DNA from: Daucus carota subsp. sativus
Taxonomy: Eukaryota; Streptophyta; Magnoliopsida; Apiales; Apiaceae
Length of the DNA stretch: 64,000 nt
NCBI RefSeq assembly: GCF_001625215.2
Contig: NC_030384.2
Coordinates: 22,246,527-22,310,526, forward strand
Reading direction: 5' to 3'
This document shows positions 43,645 through 56,023 of this stretch, in pieces; the stretch's first letter is position 1, and every line of letters starts with the position of its first letter. The position numbers and the translations under genes were made by a program. The notes under the pieces were generated by a model. That model had not been told where the DNA came from and did no database searches. It worked only from the letters and a program-made list of their open reading frames with translations.

Positions 43645-46600
43645 ATGGCTAGAACTAGAGGAGGTATGTTAAATTAGGGTTTTATCACTGTTTTTTTAAT
43701 TATTTGTGATATCCAGCATTTACTTGTCTGAATATGTTGATTTATTGAATAGTATGTTGATGAATATGTTGTTGATTTGTTTAATTATTGAATATGAATA
43801 TGTTGTTGATGAATAAGATGTTGATTTAGTGCATATTACTCATCTTAATGCATATTACTAATCTTAGTGTGTAGAGTACGTAGAGTACTGATCTTAGTGT
43901 GTAGTGTGTAGAGTACGTAGAGTACATAGTGCATATTAATCATCTTAGTGTAGATTACTTAGTACACAACCAGGCTGAGACATATGATTTTATAACACAT
44001 CTTGATGTTAATCTAGATCAGTAATCCAAAAGCCTAATTGACAGATTTTATAACATAAGTTGAATCATGATTAAGCTCCCAAAGTAGAAACAAATGCCGT
44101 GGAAAAGTACTCTTTATCTTAGCTACTAAACTCAGATTTGGTATCGAAAAGATACTTAGCAATTAATAACTGACAGATATTAAAGCGAATATTTAACTGG
44201 TATTCTTCTGGCATGCTCAAACTCCAAGTTGATTTATGATGAATCAGGCATTGATTCAGCACCAATGTCAAGCAGCTTAATATGATTAATTAAGACATGG
44301 CTAGCTAATTTTATGAATTAAGTAATTAACACATGAGTGCCAATAGATTAAGTATTACTAATCAATTCTTATTAGTCAAGACTGACTAATAAGAATTGAT
44401 TTGAGAATTGCAGACCTCTTATTAGTGAAGACTTACATGTATAACTGAAATATTTCTTTAATAAAACTATTGTAGCAGAGCTAAGTGCTAAGTGTTTCTA
44501 ATCACATAATTTTTTAAGCCTAAAAGACAGAACAAGTTAGAATCTATTTTCTTCTCTTGGTAACCTCAATTGAATTTTAATTATAGTATATATCGAATGT
44601 CTGTATATTTGTGTGTGTTGTTTTGTGAGATATCTATCTGTTTAAAGTAGACTAGTAGCTTAAAATCTTGATTCGTTTTAAAGGATTAGATAGGTGAATA
44701 TCACTATCACTAAAATATATTAACTATATCACTAAACTATATTAAGTATATCACTAAACTATATTAAGTATATCACTAAAGTATATCAACTAAGATCACT
44801 AAAATACAACTGCTTAGTATAAATTTGGGAATATACTTCTTGTTAAATAGTATATTTTACATGTATTTGCAAGTTTTATGATTTTGCAGGTTACATAGTT
44901 CAATGCAGAATAAGTTCAAGACTTCGTGCACATAGTTTGTCAAAGTTTACAAACACTGCAGATACTCCTGTAGATTTAGAATCCGAAGATCAAGCAAACA
45001 TGAATACCAACAACATACGAGACAAAAGACCACTTGCAAAAGTCTATCGACGTCCAGATAACAAAGTCATAAAGGCTACTGCTGGAAGAAATATCAAAAG
45101 TCTTGTTGTATGTGATCAACTACATTATTTCTTAGTTGTATTATTGATTTATAAATTAATCTAAATCATTATTTTGTATGATTTCATAGGGAAATAAACT
45201 TGTTGATGAAGTAAAAGAGGATGAACAAAATTGTAATAATCTGGTGGATGAACAAGATGGAGATCAAGATAATGACAAACAAAGTGATGAAGATATGCAA
45301 GAAGGTGAAGAAGACAGTGCACAAGAAGATAGTGCAGAAGACATGGAGCAAGACGATAGTGCACAAGAACGTGAAGAAGGTGATGAAGATAGTGCAGAAG
45401 AAGATGATGATGAACAAGACGATGTACTAAACGAAAGTGAGGAAGAAAATGAGGATGAAGAAGAAGAGGATGAACAAGAAGAGGATGAAACAGAAAATCA
45501 AGCTCAAGTCAACAATGCACAACCAAAGATTAAAATAACAAAATACAAAAGGAAAAAGGTACACTTTCTTCACTTTCTTCATTATTAATTATATAGTATA
45601 TATATCGAATGTGCTTAAATTCGATTTTAAAGCATCGACGTTTATATAGTCTTTAATTATAGTATATATCGAATGTCTGTATATTTGTGTGTGTTGTTTG
45701 TGAGATATCTATCTGTTTAAAGTAGACTAGTAGCTTAAAATCTTGATTCGTTTTAAAGGATTAGATAGGTGAATATCACTATCACTAAAATATATTAAGT
45801 ATATCACTAAACTATATTAAGTATATCACTAAACTATATTAAGTATATCACTAAAGTATATCAACTAAGATCACTAAAATACAACTGCTTAGTATAAATT
45901 TGTGAATATACTTCTTGTTAAATAGTATATTTTACATGTATTTGCAAGTTTTATGATTTTGCAGGTTACATAGTTTTATAAATTTGTGAATATACAACTG
46001 CTTAGTATAAATTTTTGAATATACAACTGCTTAGTATAAATTGTTTTATGTTCTTAACAGGAAGCTGCATTTGAAACTCATATACCAAGAAAAAGGATTG
46101 CTGGAACATTATATCCACTATTGAAGTTCATGAACAAGGATGTTAAGGTATTTTTTATTTATTTCGTTACTTAGAATTAGAAATTTGAGTACAATATTTT
46201 AGTGATGCCCTGCACTGTCGTTTCTTGTGGTTTCTACAACACTAATTATTTCCTCTTATTTCATTAGAAAACAGAAGGGGCTAAACATATAAATAAGAAA
46301 AAAGACGAGGTCAAGATAAGGATATCTCCAAGGCATTTTAGTAAGATGGTAGGTGAACTCACAAAAGAGCAGAGGGACTGGGTTACAAGAGCTGGTTTTG
46401 CACTCTTACTGGATTTTGAGCTTGACATTTTGCCAACCAAAATCGCCTACAATGTACTCCAAATCTTTGATCACCACTCAATCTCACTGAAGCTGAAGGA
46501 TGGAGATATTAATATTACAAGTGAAGATGTTTATGATGTGTTAGGCCTGCCAAATGGAGGACATCCTATTATTCTGGCATCACCTGGAAAGTACAGTCAA

Positions 46601-49600
46601 AGAATCAAAGATTGGCATGCACAATTCGCTTTATCTGATCAAATAACAACACAGATGATTGTTCAAGTGATGAAAAACCAAGAAGTTAATGATAACTTCA
46701 AATTAAACTTCCTTCTTGTTATGTCAAATGTGCTTATTGGTACAAAAGGAGCTTCTTATATGGACAAACAACTGCTGCAACTTGATGATAACCTTGACAA
46801 TCTCAAGAAGTATAACTGGGCAGATTTCCTCCTAGGCTACCTTGTAATTGGAATGGAGAGTTGGAACAGAACAACAACAACATTTTTCCGAGGATCACTA
46901 ATCTTTCTCACTGTAAGACAACAATCTAAATCTTTTTTTTCTCGTCCGTATATTCAAATAGAATATAAAATCTAATTAATAGTTTTACTTGTTTCACTTT
47001 GTAGTTGTTATATGTCGACCGTGTGAGGTACAAAGGAATGAACCTAGTTGATAGACAATTTCCTTCCTACAATGGTTGGACTATAGAAATGTTGAGACAA
47101 AGACAAGAAATTGAGGTGATTGACGGAGTTTTTGGAGTTGGATCAATCCAACCAATTTTAAAAGAATATCTACAAAAAATTGATCCTTCTGAACCTCCAA
47201 AGACAAAAGGTATGATCCTGTTTGTATATGGAATACGTAGTCGAAAACCTATCTTATTCTTTTTATGTAAAAATGTGTTTCATCCTTAATTGCAGGTAAA
47301 TGATAATGAAGATGGAGCCTGGGATACGTGGCAGTATTGGTCAGAGGTGGATAGAATTGAAAACGATTACCTGAAGAGAAAGGAGTCAACATCACAACAA
47401 CCTCATGAATCAACTCAGTGCCAAAGTCCACAAAATACACAGTATTACACTCCTCCAACAGAGGCAGCTGATGGAAATGTTGAACAAACTGAAGAGGTAC
47501 ATTATATATGAATTAGTAACATACTACTATAATTCATGCAAATTATCACTAAAAACTACTATATATATCACTAGAGTATATTAGATAGATCACCTATTAA
47601 AATATTATAATACTACCATATATATCACTATATTTCAATTCTAAATTTTGCATTGACTTCTCAGGATGTACTTGATGATTTACGTAAAAGGGCAGAGGAA
47701 CTTGTGGACATAAAGTCCAAATTTGATGAAGATTTAGTGAAAGCAAGGGAAAAGTTTCCCGATAATAAAAACTTTGCTATTATCGGTGAAATGCTGAAAG
47801 AATATCTCATTCCTAACCAGGAAACTGGTGATGATTTGGGTGATGAATTATCACCTGAAATAGTCGCCAGCCTAGAAGTTGTTGAAGAGATGGACAGAAC
47901 CAACATTGAGATCCTTGCTGAGCAACAGAAAGATGATGAGAGATATGTCCCTCCTTTTTCCCTTGGACTGGATGACATAGAAAAAGAAAGTAATCAAAAT
48001 TTGGTCACGCCAGAGCCAGAACCACAAGAGAGAGAAAAAAGCAAGCGGACAAAGAAAGTTGGTCCATATCAAAAATCACCTTATGTCAACAGGGTGATTG
48101 ATATCAAGGAAAGAATGAACAATGAAGACTTTGGATATTGGGTCTTCTTGCTAAAGAAAAAGGGCGAGCTATTGTAAGTATTTTGCCCTTTCTGTTATAT
48201 ACATTTCTTTATCTGCCTAATACTAATTAATATATATAATTACAGGGATGATTTGTTTAGATGGGAGGAAGTGAGATGTATCAAGGAACACTTGTTGACG
48301 CTGAAACCAAAAACAAGTGTATACTACTCTGTGATCGATACATGGGCAACAATCCTAAATGACAGTGAAAAGTACAAGGCAGATGGGTCACCACTAAGAC
48401 TTTTCTGCACAATAGGAGATTTGGTAATATATACTGCCTTCGTATATATATTCTAATTAATTTCTTTCAGTTATTTCATAACTACATACACCAGAATCTA
48501 ATATCTTTATATCAACCAGATTTTCAGCATTGATCCAGAAAAGAAAGTCACCGAAACTTATGATTCGTTTGCCAGTGGGATGGACAAGATTCTTCAAACT
48601 TTTTCCATCAAAAAAGTGGAAGATGTGGAAATGGTAAATGTCATTTGTTAACTAATTTTGACATAGATCTCAACATTTCTCAAATATCTTGAACTAAAAT
48701 ATCTCTTAATATGATTACAGGTGTGCTTTCCTATTAATAAATATGAGCATTATTATTTGGTATGCTATGGTATCAAAACCATGGGATACTTTATAATTGA
48801 CAATATTAAACGTGAAGCACAGCCTAAGATGTACTATAGCAGAGTTTTGGAGGTTTTGGTAATATATTTTTTTATCCTTCATTCCACTATTATGTATATA
48901 AACATGCACTGTTTTAAGTCCACTATACTAATATTTTACTTCTCTTTTACAGCATTCTCACTTTTGCAATTATATAAGTAGGAATGAAAATCCAAATTTG
49001 GGATCAAGAGTGCGGAAAATGAAGCCTCTCGTTTTGTGAGAATGCCATGGCAGACTACTGACAATTCCACAGATTGTGGTATCTTCCTCATGCGCCATAT
49101 GGAAACCTTCAAAGGAGATATCAAAAACTGGAATACTGACTTAACAGAAGAAGGGGTAAGATTAGTTTCATATTTTACATACCTATATACTGCTTTACAT
49201 TTTAGTGATATAGCTGACATACTTTAGTGATATACTTAATATAGTTTAGTGATATAGTTAATATGTTTTAGTGATATAGTTAATATGTTTTATTGAAATT
49301 GATTAAAGTGTATATAGCTTTGTAATTCAAATGTGTATGCAGCATGTCCTTAATTTCTTTTCAAATTGCTCTGTTTATTAGGCTTAAAAAGTTATGTGAT
49401 AACAAACACTAATAAACAAATTATCATATTGCAGCCAACACAGGATAAACAAATAACTAGGCTGAGGTTCAAGTACAACACAGCAATTCTATCTTCACAC
49501 CTGAATGAACTCAAAGAGCCTATCACCATAGAAGCTGTAGCCTTGTACAACACAGCAGAAAAGCATAATATCATCAATGTCGTCCTAGCTGGAAAAGTTG

Positions 49601-49713
49601 CAGAGAAGTTTCCAGCAAAAAAATCTGGCAAGAGAGTGAAATTCGCCGTGAACTTAATAAGTTCTTTCCACGAAGTAGAACGGTCTTCTCAAGAAGGACC
49701 AACTCCTTCTTAG
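43645..49713 (+). CDS. Ulp1-like protease gene of unit B (14 exons read, damaged)
   Basis: Transposon-borne C48-type cysteine protease. Exons read by splice sites: 43645-43663 (MARTRG), 44890-45107, 45190-45558 (very acidic, DSAQEDSAEDMEQDD), 46061-46147, 46268-46912, 47005-47209, 47296-47496, 47665-48173, 48246-48423, 48520-48633, 48721-48858, 48953-49155 and 49435-49713, plus a possible small exon near 49342. Phase is kept for most joins. The His/Asp of the triad appear in YEHYYLVCYG and YFIIDN (48721-48858), and the Cys in DNSTDCGIF (near 49056-49085). Two faults: the 47209/47296 join does not keep phase with the obvious splice sites, and a one-base frameshift near 49010-49020 separates the His/Asp exon from the Cys segment. 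So it is probably a recent pseudogene, or needs unusual splicing. Domain 46346-46912 (TKEQRDWVTRAGF..., EDVYDVLGLP) is typical of plant transposon ULP-like proteins. Confidence 0.75.
44579..44900. repeat. Intron duplication, copy 1
   Basis: About 322 bp nearly identical to 45655-45975. It includes the 3' splice site GATTTTGCAG and the first bases of exon 2 (GTTACATAGTT). Confidence 0.9.
45655..45975. repeat. Intron duplication, copy 2
   Basis: Second copy, in the intron after 45558. It carries a decoy acceptor site GATTTTGCAG. It contains four or five copies of the ATATCACTAAA motif. Confidence 0.9.
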
Positions 49714-50252
49714 ATTTAGTCATTGTTTAAGTGCACTGTTTGAGAATATTAGAAACTGATTTACAAGAATTATTAGATGGCTGAATTATGTTGAGACTAA
49801 AAATTGATTTACTGGATTGTTTTTGTATGGATATGGTTATTTTAGTGTCACCATCTCAAAATGCAATGGTAAATATTTGGCTTTTTTACTTTTGTTATTG
49901 TTTCATTTTAGTTTTATGATTTTTCATTGTTTTCGTTACACAGTAAAGCAGGATATCACTAAAAAACCACACATATCACTAAAACTTGGGATGTATACTA
50001 CTAAATTACACTGATAACACCACTAAATTATATTACCTATATCACTAAAAACCAACTCATTTTCACTCCAAAACTTGACAAATTCAGTTTATATATTCAA
50101 TATAAATTGACAATGTATCAGTACTAATATGCTTTATAAAGACAATTTATAAACAATCAAAATGTACTCAGAAAACATAAAATCAAAATGTACTTAACAC
50201 TTTATAAAGACAACTGCACAAGGTCTTTTAAAATTGAAAATTAAAATCATAT
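49714..50252. other. Spacer between the tail-to-tail genes of unit B
   Basis: Noncoding, with four ATCACTAAA motifs at 49955-50050. It should contain the 3' UTRs of both genes. Confidence 0.6.
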
Positions 50253-53200
50253 TCACAACATATTCGAAACTACAGCTCCTCCATCCTTCTTTTTCTTCGG
50301 ACAAGTTCTCGAATCATGAGTGGTTGCCGAACATTCTTTACATCTTCGAACTCTTTTATTTGCTTTTGTCATTGCTTTCTCTCTATCACTTACAAGACGC
50401 TTGAAATAATTTCCCTTGTTCCTGGAAACAGTTGGTGCAAGAATGGTAACCTCTTCAACCGGCTGTTCACCTACCATAGCTGCCATATGATCCTTTTTAG
50501 TAAAATCAACAGAATCTCCATCATACTTTTCAAAATCACTACTTATCTGCTTAATGATTTTGTGAACATAGTCAAGCTTATCCATTTCAACTCCAGCTTT
50601 GCTAAGAATCTGACGAAAATCAAACCATAAGTTTGTCAACTTCAACGACACTTGCTCCATTTTAAAATAATCCGAACACACAACAGTAGATTCCAATGAA
50701 GTGCCACTTTCTGCAACTTTCATCCAACGATTAAGCACGAGACTCCTTGGAAATTTTGTGACACCAATCTGCTTTAAGCCACAGAAAGCATGCCTACAAA
50801 CAATTCCACACATAACAAATTGTTTGCATGAACATACGGCATGTGATTTGCTAACAGTAACCTGCAAAATGAATGATAAATCACCATTCAAATCACCATT
50901 TTGAACCATTACCAATATGAGATATGCTTCAAAAATAAATTTACATAAAAACCAAAGTTCGGCAGGTGGTCCAGTACATTTACTTCCAATCCAGATCACT
51001 ACTAATGACTACTTGCAATACAAAACAACTACTAATGCCACTACAATTTATCAGAATGCAAAATATTTTAATAATGCATTACTAAAATTATATTATGCAT
51101 ATTTTCAAATATTTTATATTTACTTTCTGTTCCACAATAACAATTACTACTGTAAAAAAAATATAAATCAAAATTAGAATATATAAAATACTACTATAAA
51201 GGGGAAAACACATACCTTAAAAAGTTTATCTTTAACTTTGACATCCTTTATTTCAAAATGAGTTACCCCATCAACTTCTTCACTCATTCTCTTGATTTGC
51301 ATATCTAAGCAAGATGCCAAAATTTCTTCTTGAACTTTGTAAAAAATTGAACGTGTAAATAGCTCAGCTGCATCATCTTCAATGAACCATCTTGATAAAA
51401 TGTTTGGTTTGCTTGAGTTAGACTCATGGTCTAAACGTTCTGTTTCATTCCGCTGCCTATGCATTGCACTCTCAAAACGTATCCAAAACTCACATAAAGT
51501 ATCACCTTGCTTGTGAAACTGTGAAAAGAAAAAATTTTCACTTTCGAACCTTGAAGTTGTCCTCATCAAGCCAAACATAGGACTGTCCCTGAAATAGGCA
51601 GGAATCCACGACTTTCTTATGTCATACATATCTGATAACCATTTGTTATGTTCCAACTTAAACTCTCCTATAACCGCTTTCCATCCACTTTCAAACTCAT
51701 CAATTTCCAAATTCGATGACCATATGTAAGTTTTCATTTTCTCCATAAAGTCTGTTTCCTTACACAAACGATTCCCAAGCTGCAATATTATGGAAAATTA
51801 CATAAATATATGACAGTAAATTTCAGATGCTAGGAACCAAATTTCTAAAAAACAACTAAAAAACTACCTTAATAGGGAATTTCTGCATTATATGCCACAT
51901 ACATAGGCGATGCTTGCTAGCAACCAAATCATTATTGCGTCCCATGGCCTTGACAAAATGTTTAAAGGCCCAATTATAATGAGCAACATCTTCTTTCGAT
52001 AACAAACAAGCAGCAAATGTGACACATCTATCATGTTTGTCAACACCAGTGAAAGGTGCAAAAATCATATTATACCTGAACATAGATAAAACAGATTAAA
52101 AACCACATAAACTAACATATACCACTAAAATACACTGCAGACATCACTAAAATATATTTAGGGTATCACTAAAATATACTGAGATTATCACTAAGGTACT
52201 GCAAATATAACTCCAGTATACCATTGTCTACTGCACCTTGAGCCTTGTTAAAAAGATTAATTAAAAAAATTACAAATATACGTACTTTACTTCATAGTTC
52301 CAGACAAGGTATTGTAGTATAATATAAACCATTATCGACATTCTAACAACATTACATAAAAAGAAAACTAATAATTCTATTACTAAAAGACAACAATTTG
52401 AAATGTAAAATAACTTACTTGTTAGTATCAAAAGTGGCATTAAATGACACAGCATCGCCGTATATTTCAAAGTTCCTCCTACTAGTTAATTGGATCAGCC
52501 CAGAAAAGCATAGTCAAATGCCCGTCACCATCAAGTTCATAAGCAAAATAAAATGATTTTGATGTCTCCTGTAATACTTTAAACTTGTCAATCAGCATCT
52601 GTCCATCCCTTTCACCGACAAATTCTTTTAAATCCCTATTAAAATTCCTGAAATCACGTAATGTTGCCCCAACATTACTATATCCACCTGTCATCTCTTT
52701 GACCAGGCTAAATGCCTTGCTGCAGCCGATATTTACCTTCGCAGCATCAAAAACAAAATTTCGCAAACTAACTGTCATCTCTCTACTAGACCTCAGAAAC
52801 TGTCTACCACTTTCACTAGCAAGCGGATGGTTGTGAAGTTCAACAAAATTGAAAATATAATATCTGTTCTGGCTCCTAATTTTCATGACCACTTTTACTT
52901 TACATCCACACCTCCGTGACACAGTACGTCTTTGCCTAATTCCTTCAGAATGACTTCCATCAACAAAACCTTCCTTACTACACACAAAATGTTTCAAAAT
53001 TATGGTACCATCAGCATCTCTCTTCTCCGTTGTTTTTCGTACATCAAAACCCCCTAGCCTCCCATACTCTCTGTAAAAGTTGTACGCCTTATCTAAGCTA
53101 TCAAATGACTGATTTTGAAACGGTACTTGACTTCCATCAACAGAACTAGGCATAAAATACTTCATACCACCAGGAGAGACAATGCAATTCGTCACTGATT

Positions 53201-53838
53201 TTTCGCTTTCTGTTGAAGAAACAGGAATACTAACACAAACATTAGACGAATCACCGCAACTTGAACCTGAAATACAACAGAAAAACTCAAAAATTATATA
53301 CATAATACTATAATACTCTAACAGGATCATACTATAACTGCCTACTGCATCACATTGAAAATAATAAACAAACACTACTAATATACTGCAGCACCTACAC
53401 ACTAACTCAGTGATCAAAAACTTGCAATCATACATTAAAAATCAACAATACAGCAACTACATATCTAAAATCTATCCAATACACATACACTAAAAAACAC
53501 ACAATTCCAATACAACTAAATTATATTAGCTATATGACTAAAAATCATATCTAAACACAATTACTATAACTAACAATCATCAATCCAGCAACTACATATC
53601 TAAACTCTAACTAAAACACAAGCACTAAAATATACACAATTCGAATACAACTAAATTATATTAGACATATCACTAAATAGAAACTACAAGAATATGAGCA
53701 TGCCTAAACTACAAAAGCAATATGAGCATGAAAACATTGTAATCTGATATAATCATCAAATTATATCAAAAACAAAAACAGTGAACAACAAACTTTACCT
53801 TGATTATCACTAATCTTCGTTAAGTCTGATATAATCAT
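50253..53838 (-). pseudogene. FAR1-type (MULE) transposase gene of unit B
   Basis: Five exons on the minus strand: 53838-53799 (ATG, MIISDLTKISDNQ), 53266-52419, 52075-51868, 51779-51216 and 50861-50253 (stop). Exon 2 has the FAR1 DNA-binding zinc-finger region (FYREYGRLGGFDVRK, HFVCSKEG, SRRCGCKVK, ELHNHPL). The MULE catalytic region crosses exons 2-3. Exon 5 has the SWIM zinc finger (CSCKQFVMCGIVCRHAFC) and a C-terminal zinc knuckle (CKECSATTHDSRTC). Faults: a one-base change near 52485 puts two stops in frame just before SRRNFEIYGD. The usual FDTTY Asp is replaced in FNATF. After HFVKAMGR the ITDQ-type segment with the second catalytic Asp is missing (reads RNNDLVASKHRLCMWH). It is therefore probably catalytically dead. 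It would act in the nucleus on the ends of its own family. Confidence 0.88.
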
Positions 53839-54303
53839 CTTCAGCAATTCGAATCTACTTCAACCACACTTTCTCGAGCTCGAATTATAGACACAAAGCA
53901 ACAAAGAGAGAGAGCTCCAGAATAACAGAGACAGAGAGCTTCAATCAAACGTCAAAAACAGACAAAAGCCACCTCGAGTTAGAGAGGCGAAGCTCGAGTT
54001 AGAGACACAGAGCAATAGAGACAGAGAGATATCGAAGCTCGAGTACAGAGAAGACAGTAATTGAAGACAATGGCGTCGCTAAACTACAGTTTAGAGAGAG
54101 AAAGCTGCTAGGAGCTGAAATCATGGAGCGAAGAGAGAGAAACGGAAATCAGTTATGATATTCAATTAAACAAAATCTTTGTTTTTTATATTTTACATAT
54201 TTTATTATTTGAATGGCTATGATTGAAAGTAAATTATATTAGATAGATGGTCAAGATTAGTTCTAAGTTTTTATTTTAAAATTGGTTTCTATTTGATCCT
54301 TGG

Positions 54304-54305
<2 letters not shown>
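53839..54305. other. 5' region of the transposase gene and right terminus of unit B
   Basis: GAGAGAGA and GAGCTCGAG-rich leader (53870-54140), likely the promoter/5' UTR on the minus strand, then the AT-rich terminus. The corresponding region of unit A (12860-13085) is likewise CTCTCT-rich. Confidence 0.55.

Positions 54306-54394
<89 letters not shown>
54306..54394. repeat. (TA)n microsatellite
   Basis: About 88 bp of pure AT repeats between unit B and element 3. Confidence 0.95.
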
Positions 54395-54397
<3 letters not shown>

Positions 54398-55306
54398 CTC
54401 ATGATCAAATAGAAACCAATCTTAAAATAAAAACTAAAAACTATTATTGAAACTCCTTAAATTACTAAAGGCACTCACTTACACTTAATTATAACCCAGC
54501 AGTAACCACCCACCCAGATCTGCCCCCATTCTTTCTCCTCCTTCCACCTTCTCTCTTTCATCAACCCCACTTCATCTCCCTCTTCTCCTTCCACCTCTAC
54601 TATCACATCTATGCCCACACGCTCCTACCAACACTGCCACTCATGTCATTATTTCTGATTTCACCCTCATCACCACCACCTCTACCACCCGCTCCTGATA
54701 TTTTTACAAAAATCGGTGATATTCTGATATACTATTTAGTGATATCATCTATACATTTTAGTGATATCCGCTTTAGAAATTAGTGATATCCTCCAGAACT
54801 TGATGCAAACCTCCAGATCTGTTTTTGTTTGTTGATTCTGGTGGTGATGGCGGTGGTGAAGAAGAAGGTGGTGCAGATGGAGGGGGCGAAGGCATGGAGG
54901 ATGCGGGGGTGGGGGAGGTGGAGGTCGAGATGGAGTTATGGCGGAGGTACGACCTGAGATAGCGCGTGGAGGTGAAGATGTTGGTGGTGGAAGTGTCGAG
55001 GTGGAGGTGATGATGGCAAAGGTCGAGATGAAGGTGGTGGAAGAGGTGGAGGTGGGTGGATGTTGGTGGTAGAGACGGTGGAGGAGGAATGGAAGGATAA
55101 TGGACGTGAACGGGGTGGTAGTGGGCGACAAATGTGGAGGGAGCGGCGGAAATGGTGGTGCCGGAAGTGGAGGCTTAGCCGGAGAAGATGGAGGTGGAGG
55201 TGGGGTTGTTAAAAAATTTAGTGATATATTGTGTTTAGAATTTAGTGATACTCCAGCTGGGTTTTTAATTTCTAGAATAAGAGGGTTTGTATTGGAGTAG
55301 TACTCT
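54395..55306 (+). mobile_element. Non-autonomous relative of unit B (element 3)
   Basis: Left end GGCTCATGATCAAATAGAAA; right end TATTGGAGTAGTACTCT against (TA)n. About 0.9 kb. Four TTAGTGATAT-type motifs near 54715-54790 and two near 55215-55255. The interior has C-rich and GGTGGAGG-rich halves. It differs from elements 1 and 2 internally but shares their ends. Confidence 0.75.
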
Positions 55307-55327
55307 ATATATATATATATAGAGAGA

Positions 55328-56023
55328 GTTTTACTCCAATAGAAACTTGCTTAGTCTAGAAACTAAAAACCAAGCTGAAATATCACTAAATCCTAAAGCA
55401 GATACCACTAAATTCTTAAACAACCACATCTCCACCTCTATCTTCACCAACCCCACCTCCATCTTCACCAACCCCACCTCCACATCCGCCATTGCCACCA
55501 CCTTCGTCGTCACCTCTTCCATAACCACCACCACCTCTATGCCACCCGCCTCCTCCATCTCCACCTCCATTATTTCTCTAACAACACAATCTCCACCTCC
55601 ATCTTCACCAACCCCATCTTGGTCACTGCTTCAACCTCCTTCAGCCCCGTTCATACTTCTTTCTCCACCTCGGCTCAACTTCAAAACGCGGCGGAGCCGC
55701 CACTATTCCGGCAACGCTCCAACCCCCTACTTCAAGTCACCCACACCTTCGCTACAATCATCCTTCCTCCATCTCTACCTTCACCTCCACCATCTCCACC
55801 ACCGTCACCACCATCTGAATCGAAAACGTGAACAGATCTGGAGATTTGAGCAGTTTTTCGAACATATATGGAGATTCTGGGCTGTTTCTGCAAATTTTCA
55901 CTAATTCTTGCAACACATATCACTACATCCTAAAGAGAATATCACTAAATTGTACTGCGAATATCACTAACTTGTATTGGTTTCTAGTTTTTATTTTAAA
56001 AGTGGTTTCTATTTGATCATGAG

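Larger units (their letters stand above)
43076..54305. mobile_element. Unit B: 11.2-kb FAR1/MULE + Ulp1 transposon
   Basis: Left end GTAATACTCTAATAGAAACC follows (TA)n(GA)n. Right end, inverted, GGCCAAGGATCAAATAGAAA abuts (TA)n. Inside, a Ulp1-like gene runs on the plus strand (43645-49713) and a FAR1-type transposase gene on the minus strand (53838-50253), tail to tail. Introns and spacers carry many ATATCACTAAA motifs. Mutator-like elements with ULP-like genes (Kaonashi-type) are known in plants, but these ends are short, AT-rich and microsatellite-bound. I see no clear 9-bp TSD because the flanks are simple repeats. Both genes carry disabling changes. Confidence 0.75.

Noticed and set aside
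54745-55131. 128-residue Pro/Ser/Thr-rich ORF on minus strand
   Set aside because: Same repeat-derived origin as the other G-rich tracts; no homologous frame.
55347-55904. 185-residue Pro/Ser/Thr-rich ORF
   Set aside because: It lies inside a non-autonomous element, is low complexity, and the homologous element 1 (42512-42898, minus) has a different, shorter frame.
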